This document shows positions 31,881 to 40,500 of a stretch of DNA of 52,120 nucleotides, in pieces. The DNA lies in the NCBI GenBank assembly GCA_045646965.1, contig JAZRLR010000009.1, positions 1-52,120 of the forward strand, read 5' to 3'. The notes beneath the pieces are model-generated. The model was given only the letters and a program-made list of their open reading frames with translations. It was not told where the DNA came from and made no database searches. Positions within the stretch are counted from its first letter, which is position 1; each line of letters begins with the position of its first letter. Position numbers and translations under genes: made by a program. The DNA is from HGM04593 sp045646965. GTDB taxonomy: Bacteria > Bacteroidota > Bacteroidia > Bacteroidales > Bacteroidaceae.

Positions 31881-32942
31881 TTATATTGAATTTTGTCTGA
31901 TGGCGAGGCTTATCACGGTCTCGTTGAGGTCGTTGAGCCCCTCTTCGATGCTCTCGCAGAGCCCCTCGAGGATGGTGTAACCAAGCTCTTCCTGTATGAG
32001 TTCTTTTGAGAGATAAGGTGTCTCCCTTTTGGGAAGAACGGCTTCTATCTTCAGCCCCCTGTTCGACTTTGCAAGGACAAGCTCCACGCCCCCGTCAAGG
32101 GGAATGAGGTTGAGCAGTTCCTCCACTGCAAGCTGCAGGGAATATGTGTCGGAGAAGGGTAATCTGTATCTCATACAGAAGACCTCGATTCTCGCGTTCA
32201 GCTCGGGGTGGTCATACTTTGCAGAAGATATCTTGTATACGAGGTTTACGCTGTGGTTTATAAACGATTTTGTCCTGCGGTTCTGCGGGTTGTCGATAAT
32301 TTCGGCCGGGGTGCCCTGCTCACATATTCTGCCGTTGTCCATAAAAACTATTCTGTCGCTTATGGAGCGCGCAAAGTTAATATTGTGCGTCACAAGGAGA
32401 ATCGTCATATCATTGTTTTTAAGGTCGGACAGAACTTTGAACACCTCACTTGTGGCTGCGGGGTCGAGCGACGATGTAGGCTCGTCGAGCAGAAGTATCC
32501 CGGGTTTCATCATAAGGCTGCGTGCTATGGCTGCGCGCTGGCTTTGCCCGCTCGAGAGTGACTGGGGATAAGCATCTCTCACCGACCATATTCCCACTTT
32601 TTCAAGTATCTGCACAGCCTCTTCTTCGGCCTGTTTGGGAGACAAGCCAAGCACTTTTACAGGGGCGAGAACGAGGTTCTGCAGCACGGTCAGGTGAGGA
32701 AAAAGATTCCCACTGTTGAACACCATACCTATGCCGCCATAGCCCTTTCCGGGTGTTATATTCGTTATGACGGTGCCCGACTCGTATGATTCGAGCCCCG
32801 CAATGCAGTTCAGCAAGGTCGATTTACCCGAACCTGAATATCCGATAATTGACACCACCTCGTTGCGACCGATGCGCAAGGATACGTCATCGAGTACCTT
32901 TGTCGCATTATATGATTTCTGAAGATGGCTTATATTAATCAT
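31881..32942 (-). CDS. ABC transporter ATPase with extra C-terminal RsbW-like domain
   Basis: A 353-aa protein. Residues ~1-220 are a full ABC ATPase: Walker A GYSGSGKST, Q-loop region MVFNSGNLFP (Asn where Gln is usual), signature SLSSGQSQR, Walker B ILLLDEPTSSLDP and H-loop LLVTHN. Residues ~235-353 do not belong to a normal amino-acid-type ATPase; the block YSLQLAVEELLNLI resembles the N box of HATPase_c_2 (RsbW) proteins, but G1 and G2 boxes are not seen, so the domain may only bind a STAS partner. Overlaps the permease gene by 8 nt. Confidence 0.9.
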   Translation of the reverse strand: MINISHLQKSYNATKVLDDVSLRIGRNEVVSIIGYSGSGKSTLLNCIAGLESYESGTVITNITPGKGYGGIGMVFNSGNLFPHLTVLQNLVLAPVKVLGLSPKQAEEEAVQILEKVGIWSVRDAYPQSLSSGQSQRAAIARSLMMKPGILLLDEPTSSLDPAATSEVFKVLSDLKNNDMTILLVTHNINFARSISDRIVFMDNGRICEQGTPAEIIDNPQNRRTKSFINHSVNLVYKISSAKYDHPELNARIEVFCMRYRLPFSDTYSLQLAVEELLNLIPLDGGVELVLAKSNRGLKIEAVLPKRETPYLSKELIQEELGYTILEGLCESIEEGLNDLNETVISLAIRQNSI

Positions 32943-33999
32943 ACTTGAAGGCTTTATTGTATATTACCGCAAGGCTCTCAACTATAATGTGAGAAAGAAT
33001 CAGGAAAACGACAGAAACAAGCAGCAGAGGGATAAGAACGTCGTAGGTTTGGTTTCTTATTATCTCTGTAACCTTTACAAGGTCGAGTTCCGAGATGTAG
33101 CCCGCATAAGAGGTGGCACGGAGCAATACTTTTGTTTCGGCACCTATAAAGGGAAGCATCGGTTTCACGGCCTGCGGCAGAATTACATACCTGTATTTCT
33201 TCCAGCCGGTAAGGCCGAGCATCTGCGCGGCAGAGTGCTGTGTTTTATCTATCTGCCCCAGATGGACTCTGAATATGTTCATAAAAGAGCCCGATGTGTA
33301 TATTCCCAAAGCTATGGAGCACACAATTATTCCGTTTATATGTACCGATGCAAATACAAAGTAGTAGAAAAAGAATATCAGCACAATGGACGGAACGTCG
33401 TGTATGGTTTTTATGAAATAGGACAGGGGTTTTGAGATGTATCTCAAATATTTGCGGGTATTCATCCAGGTGAGCAGGATTGCCCATATAAACGCTTGAA
33501 TGATACCCAAAAGGAACATCGCCACAGTTGTGGCAAAGCCTTTGAGGATAAGTTTCCAGTATCCGTCGGATATTATATTGCGACGTATGCGAGAGACGGA
33601 GCTGTCGAAGAAATTCTCACTGCTTGCGGGTTCTTGCCCGGGGAGAAGGCTTTTGTGCACGATAACGAGCGTAGAATCTGTTTCGGCACAGGACAAAGAG
33701 GCGTAGTCGTACATTTTATTGAGAAGCACCCTGCCCTCTTCTCTTTCCACGATACCTGCGTCGCACTTTCCTATCGAGAGCGCAAGAAGAAACTCCGACG
33801 ACGATTTAAAGTGTCTGGCCGAAGAGCCGGGGAACTGCTTTGCAAAGTCTTTGTCGCTGACAGCGTTGCCAAGAACCGCCACGTGCGAGCCTTCAAGGTC
33901 GGCAAGGGTGTGCAGCTTGACATCACGGTTGCCGCAACCCGCAATAACTATTGCAAGCAATACGAAGAGGAGATTCCTTAACTGCTTATAGACACTCAT
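32935..33999 (-). CDS. ABC transporter permease with fused N-terminal substrate-binding-like region
   Basis: A 354-aa protein. A lipoprotein-like leader (LLFVLLAIVIAGC) is followed by ~105 residues that read like part of a type-3 substrate-binding protein (LADLEGSHVAVLGN, then FLLALSIGKCDAGIVE), about half the usual two-lobe size. From ~145 on it is a HisM/amino-acid-type permease with five or so membrane helices and the ATPase-docking EAA loop AAQMLGLTGWKKYRYVILPQ. Such SBP-permease fusions are known in amino-acid ABC systems. First gene of the operon; pairs with the ATPase directly downstream. Confidence 0.9.
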   Translation of the reverse strand: MSVYKQLRNLLFVLLAIVIAGCGNRDVKLHTLADLEGSHVAVLGNAVSDKDFAKQFPGSSARHFKSSSEFLLALSIGKCDAGIVEREEGRVLLNKMYDYASLSCAETDSTLVIVHKSLLPGQEPASSENFFDSSVSRIRRNIISDGYWKLILKGFATTVAMFLLGIIQAFIWAILLTWMNTRKYLRYISKPLSYFIKTIHDVPSIVLIFFFYYFVFASVHINGIIVCSIALGIYTSGSFMNIFRVHLGQIDKTQHSAAQMLGLTGWKKYRYVILPQAVKPMLPFIGAETKVLLRATSYAGYISELDLVKVTEIIRNQTYDVLIPLLLVSVVFLILSHIIVESLAVIYNKAFKYD

Positions 34000-34022
34000 T
34001 TTAATACCTGGAAATTATTGCG

Positions 34023-34054
34023 CAAAATTAATAAAAAAGAGCATAAGATTCAAA
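34023..34054 (-). promoter_or_regulatory. Promoter of the ABC/partner-switching operon
   Basis: Minus strand: TTTG (34054-34051), 20-nt spacer, TAATTTTG (34030-34023). Start near 34016, leader about 16 nt. No other consensus promoter is apparent within the operon. Confidence 0.7.
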
Positions 34055-34160
34055 AAACCACAAGGAAAGAACTAACTAAATTATATAAATAAATGCAAGC
34101 AGGCGAAGAGGAGGAAAAATATTAAAGTAACTTTATATTTTTTGGCTCCGCTTTCGTTAT

Positions 34161-34225
34161 CTTTGATTTACATCGAAGATAAGAGGCGCTCGCTGAAAAA
34201 AATATCCAAGCAAGCTTGTGTTTGC
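34161..34225 (+). repeat. Dispersed intergenic repeat, copy D (diverged; upstream of the sialidase gene)
   Basis: Same element as at 17347 and 46892: small hairpin GAT-TTAC-ATC followed by CGAA, then CTCGCTG, an A-run, ATAT, and the CAAGC/GCTTG inverted repeat (34207-34217). TATCTTTG overlaps its left edge (34158-34165). Oriented towards the sialidase gene, as the other copies are towards their downstream genes. Confidence 0.6.
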
Positions 34226-34510
34226 AGCCCCACCGTTGTCGCCGTATATCTGTCTTTGCAATAAAGCTCACTAAATTGCGAAGAACCGCGCGGATGTACG
34301 CCCCGACACACCCACATTTTTCTGTATTTTTTCAAACTTATTACAAACTTGTAAAGCACTAACTTTCAAATATTAGACACGTTCACAAAGCCACTTGAAT
34401 CTTTTTTTTTCAAAAAACTTGAAATTGTATAGTTAATATTCGGATAGTTTGCTTTAATTTGCACTAAATTTAAGTAAATAAACTTGATAATTTTAATTAA
34501 AAGTTAGTAT
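34226..34510. other. Leader/upstream region of the sialidase gene
   Basis: 285 nt of AT-rich sequence without a gene. It includes T-runs and near-consensus -7 boxes (TTAATTTG at 34453-34460, ATAGTTTG at 34444-34451); none has a well-spaced -33 box, so the real promoter cannot be chosen by eye. A long leader starting at the repeat (34165) is also possible. Confidence 0.4.
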
Positions 34511-37500
34511 ATGAAAAGAAGTTTTTTATTGCTTTGCTGGCTGCTGGTTGCAGTTCTTGCATTTGCAGACGAGCCGTTCCGCAATCACAGGTACGACGCC
34601 TTCAAGGTGCTGCCCGTAAACGAGGAACAGATTGTATTCATTGGTAACAGCATTACCAATATGCACGAATGGTGGGAAGCCTTTGGCAACCACAATGTAG
34701 TGAACCGTGGAGTTTCGGGCGCTATCACCGACGAGGCTCTGAATAATATCGAGGCCATTGCGGCCGGAAAACCAAAGAAGGTGTTCATAATGCTCGGAAC
34801 CAACGACCTTGGCACATCGGGCATAAACACCACAGAGCACGTTATCACAAATATGACTCACATTGTCGAGCGTTTCAAGCAGACATCTCCCTCGACTAAA
34901 ATATTTGTGCAGAGCATTCTGCCAAGTACATCGGGTATACGCACCCTGGCAGCCCTTCAGGACGCAAACAGCGCTCTGCAGACACTGTGTACCGAGAAAG
35001 GTGCCACATACATCGACCTGTGGAACGATTTGATGGGCATCACAAGCAACACCTTGTCATACGACTACCTGCACCTCACTTCGGCAGGATACAAGATTTG
35101 GTGCGATAAAATTGCGCAATATGTGAACGACGCACCCGGCACCACATCGCTCTACGGCACAGAGGCCGAAGCCAACGGAGGCTTGGGCGGTGCAAACGGT
35201 ATGCGTGCCACCGTATTCAGCAAACTGCCCGTGCACAGCAATGACATTCTCATTGTGGGCGACGAAATGGTAAACTGCGGAGAGTGGCACGAGCTTCTCA
35301 AGAGCAGCAGAGTAAAAAACAGAGGCACCGCCTGGGGCTACCCCGGCCCTTCACTTGCCGATATGCAGAAACTTGTCACTGTAATTCTGCGCGGCGGCAC
35401 AGCTCCTGCACAAATTTTTCTCTACTCAGGTGTGAGTGACGTAAACGGTTCCACCGCACTCGAGACAGTGCTTGCAAACTACAAGAACGTGGTTGCAAAG
35501 ATAAAGGAGCTTGCACCCACGACAAAGATTACCCTTATGAGCCTGCAGCCCCGCAGCAATGCCAACTCGAACAGCAGCCGCGTGGTTCCCTTTAACACCC
35601 TCTTGCAGCAGTATGCAGCCGAGAGCAGCAGCGACAACATAGAGTATCTCGACATATACACAGACTTCACAAGCGGTTCTGTGGCAAACACCGCCTATTT
35701 CACAGGCGACTACCTGTATGGCAAGGGATATGTAAAGGTGGCGCAGAAGATTGCCGAGGCTATCGGCGAGGAGGACATCGAAGCCATAACAGACGACGAG
35801 GCCAACGCCCTTTACACACGTTTCACAAACCGCACCCTCCTGGGCAAGGCTATTGTAACAGCAGCCAACCTTCCCGAGGGCAACGGCGTGGGACAATACA
35901 CCACGGCCAGCCTCACCTCTCTCAAAGTGAAGATTGCCGAGGCATACACAGCGCTTGCCACATCGCAGGCTGCCGGCGACACCTTTACCGACAAACAGAC
36001 AGCGCTCTCCACAGCCACCACAAGCATACTCCCGCTCATAAATATGCCTGCGGCAAGCGAGGGCGACAACGCAACGTGGTATCAGCTATACACACCCAAC
36101 CGCGACAACCGCTATATGGCAAGCAACGGAGCAGGCGAGGGCATCACAGGTGTCGAGGGTAACAGATATGCCCGCACTATGTGGAAGTTTGTGGCACGCG
36201 AGGACGGCAAGTTCGACATTGTAAACCGCAACGACAACTCTTTCCTCTCACCCGCAGCGTCGTACAACTCACAGATTACGACAAGTGCCACACGCCCCGA
36301 CACAGGCTGGGAATTAAGCTATGCAAACAACCCCGGGCTCTTCATTGTACACAGCGGCAACGTACAGCTCAACCAGACACAGTCGTCGCTCGGATATAAA
36401 ATATACAATTGGAGCAGCGGTCAGACAGGCACCGACCGTGCCGACACAGGCTGTCAGTACAAGATTTCTCTCTACGAGGGCGACCCCGAGATTGAGCCCG
36501 TCGTTCCCACCGACGAGAACTTCAGAAATGTGGTGACAGAGCTCAACAACCTCACCGAGGGATGGTACAAGATGCGTGTCGTGACAGGCTCCGACGCCAC
36601 TATGCAGGGCTACATTACGAACGGCCGGCACAATATCCTCAACGCCGAAAATGCCTACCGTCAGAACGCAAGCAATTTCTACCCTTTGAAGATTGGGGCA
36701 TACAACGCCGACAAACCCGCCACAGCGTGGCTCAAGATAAAGAAGATAGGAAACAAATATCTTATACAAACCGTGAGCGGCCTTGCTTTGCAGGAAAATT
36801 GCACCGCCACACGCTCGCTCGAGGCGGGTAACACAACAATCTCCCTCTCCTATGGCGGCTTTGCTACAGTAGACAAATGGAGTTACTACAACCCCGGAGC
36901 AAACACCGAGCAGCCCTATGTGGGCAAGGCATCGAGCTCGAACCACAAATTTGCGTTCGCTCCCGTGAGCGCAAGCGAGCTTGCCGCATACGACATCTAC
37001 ACCGTCTCCATCACAGGAGCCGAGAATGCCGCAGAGATAGGCAGCGACCCCTCGGTGACATACACAGGAACGGCTGCCGCCGGCGTTGCAAAGGTCTATA
37101 ATAACGGATATTTCTTCTTCCCCGCAGGCACAATACCCGCGGCGAGAGATTTCACCGTACCCGAAGGACTCGAAATGAGAGTGAACGCAAGCAGCAAACA
37201 GCTTGTGGTGGCTCCCCCCTCGGCCTTGACACCCATAGCAACCATCGACGGCCTCACATTTGCCACATACCCCTACGAGATAAACAAAAGAACTGCGGCC
37301 AAGCTTATGGAAGCTACCGACATAACCATCGCTATGGAGGTTACTATGCCCGCATCGTTCAACGGCCGACGCGCCTTCATAAGCGCGGGCGACCCCACAC
37401 AGCCCACCGCCACAAGCGCCGTGAAAGACAATTCCCCCTACTTTGCCTATGGTCACTACGGAGCAAATGTAGCCTATTTGGCTTCGTCGCTCGCAGGTGA

Positions 37501-40500
37501 CCGCTTCACCACACGAAACGCCTCAATCACGGCAAACAGCGTGAGCAAAGTGGTTATTGTGGCAGACAAGACAAACAACACCTACAAGGTGTATGTAGAC
37601 GGAACTCTGCACCAGACACAGACCTTCCCCACGGGAGGCTACGAGCTGCAGACCTTTACCAAGCTGGCAGGTAACGATAACGCCCGCATCTACATTGGCG
37701 GCGGCGTCACAAGCAACGGCGGAAGCATTGAGGTGTTCCAAGGCAAGATACACACAGTGCAATTCTTTGACAAGGCGTTGAACGAGGAGGAAATAGCCTC
37801 GCTCGAGTACCCTGCAAGCAAATATTTCTTTGCAGCGAACACAAAGCAGAGCGACGGTTCTTACACCGACCGTTACCTGTATGTAAACGGCAGCACCCTT
37901 GCCACCGCCACAAGCTACGAGCTGAACAATGCAGCCTATGAGTGGTCGCTCATTCTCAACGGGAACGACGCCTACTACCTAAAGAACGGCAACGGCAAAT
38001 ATCTCTCATATTCTCCCACAAGCCTCAAGGTAGCCGACGACGCATATAGCTTCCAGTTGAAAAACGAGGCAGTGCACACAGGCGTGGGCGCACTCTCGCT
38101 CTACAACCCCACCTCAAGCGGCGGTAAATATATGGTTACCGCAGCGTCAGGAAGTGGCTTCAACCAGAATGGCACAGCCGTAAACAACGGCTCTTGGTGC
38201 TCCGACTACATTCTCACACCCGTGGCATCGGTATCCATAGGCAACCCCGCGCTCACAATCGCAATAAACGAGGCTAATGTACTGCTCGACAGAACAAGCG
38301 AAGGCACAGCACCCGGTTGCTACAGCGCCGAGAGCCGCGCAGCTCTGCAAAGCGCGATAGAGGCGGCCGATGAGGCAAACAACTCCGAGGGACTCACCGA
38401 CGAGGAGGCTGCCACAGCGACACAAGCCCTCGCGACAGCCGTTGCGACCTACAGAGCGGCACGTTACGAAGTGCAATACTCCACAAGTGACGCCCCCGTG
38501 TGGTACTACATAGTATCGGCAGCGACAAACGACTACTGCACCGGCAAAGCGATACAGAAACGCGATAACGCACCCCTCACATACGCTCCAAAGAGACTCG
38601 ACCCCACTATGGTGTGGTGCTTCGAGAAAGATGCGAGCGGCAAAGTAGCCATACGCAACTACGGCGGCGGCTATATGTCGAAGATACAAGATAAAAACAA
38701 CGCTGCGGCAGGTATGGTGGAGAGCGCACAGCACAACTACACCATAACAGCCTGGGAGGGAGCGTCGCTCGGCAACAGAGGATATGTAATCAAGTCAGAT
38801 GCGAGCGGCAACCCCATACACGCACAGAACGACAACACTGTCATCGTAACCTGGGCGGCCGCAGACAACGGAGCTTCGCTGTGGGCACTTGAGCCCCTCA
38901 CAAACGAGGAACTCACATCTACCGCACAGCTCTCTTCGACCACAGTAGCTCTCGGTCTCAACACCACAGGTATGGGCAACGAGAAAGCACCCCTGCTGCG
39001 CGTTACGATGAACGTTTCGGGCCTCAACGGCTCGGCGATGTTTGGCGGCATCGCAGGAAATATCACAAACAGCGAGGCTGTAAAAAAACTGTATGTTTAC
39101 TCTGTGACCGACGGATATGAGTTTTACAACGGAAAAAGCAACGCCATTCTCTTGGGCGAAGGCACACCGGCACAAGACGGCTCATACAGCATCGCCCTCA
39201 ACGAGGAGCAGAGACTGCCATTGGGCAGCTCACCCGCCTACTGGCTTGTAGCCGACATAAGCGACAATGTAGCCGAAGGCACCGCAATAGATGCTTCTGT
39301 CGCAAGCTACACAATCAACGGCGGCAGCGTAATTGAGAGCCAGGGTAACCCCGCAAACAGCACCGTGGTATTCCTCACCGCAAGCACTGTGGAGTATCTC
39401 AACACACACGGCTCGCGCTACTACCGCATACCCGCCATCACAACAGCTATGAACGGCTGGCTCGTAGCTGTGGCCGACAAGCGTTGGGGTAGCAACGGCG
39501 ACCTCCCGAATAACATAGACGTGGTGGCACGCGTAAGCAAGGACAACGGAAAGACCTGGACAGAGCCCGTAACCATAGCAGGCACACCCGAACTTGGCGG
39601 CGACTACGGACACGGCGACCCCGCAATCGTCACCGACCGTGTGACAGGCGATATCTTTGTCCTTGTGACATCGAAGAAAGGTTTCTACTACGGTACACCC
39701 GAGGACCCCGCCCGCCTGAAATATATCGTGAGCCACGACAACGGCCTCACCTGGGATGCCCCCGTGGATATCACAGATATGATTTACGGTGCAGGTTGCA
39801 GCGACGAGATACGCAAGACCTGGCACTCAATGTTCTTCAGCTCGGGTGCAGCCTTGCAAACAAGCAAAGGTACGCTTATGTGTGTAGCTCCCGTGCGCAC
39901 GACAAGCAACACTTCACACGGTCTCTTCGAGGCACATATCCTGCGCTCCGAGGACCACGGCAAGACCTGGACCTGCAACGGAGTGCCCGCCCTCTACGAC
40001 GCCGACGAGTCGAAGATTGTAGAGCTCAACGACGGCACACTGCTTGTAAAATCGCGTAACCAGAACAAAGGTAACGTCTATTACGCTACATCTACCGACG
40101 ACGGCAGAAGTTGGAGTGAGCGCAAGCAGTTCGACATAAAAGACTCGGCTTGTAACGGAGACATCATACGCCTCACTTCGGGCAAGGTCGAGGGCGACAA
40201 GAACCGTCTGCTTCTCTCTATACCTTTTGCCAACGACCGCAGAAACGTGTCGGTATTCTTGAGCACTGACGAAGCTGCCACCTGGCCCGTGAGAAAGACC
40301 ATCTGCGCAGGCGGCTCGGCCTACTCCACAATGTGCGTTCTAGAGGACGGCACCATAGGTATGTACTACGAGGAGGACGGCCTTGAGGGAGGTTATCAGC
40401 TGCGCTTTGTGCGCTTCTCGCTCGATTGGCTCACAGATGGCGCCGACAGCGTAGACAGCGACAAATTCGAGGCGGCACGCATCAGAGAGGCACAGGCACT

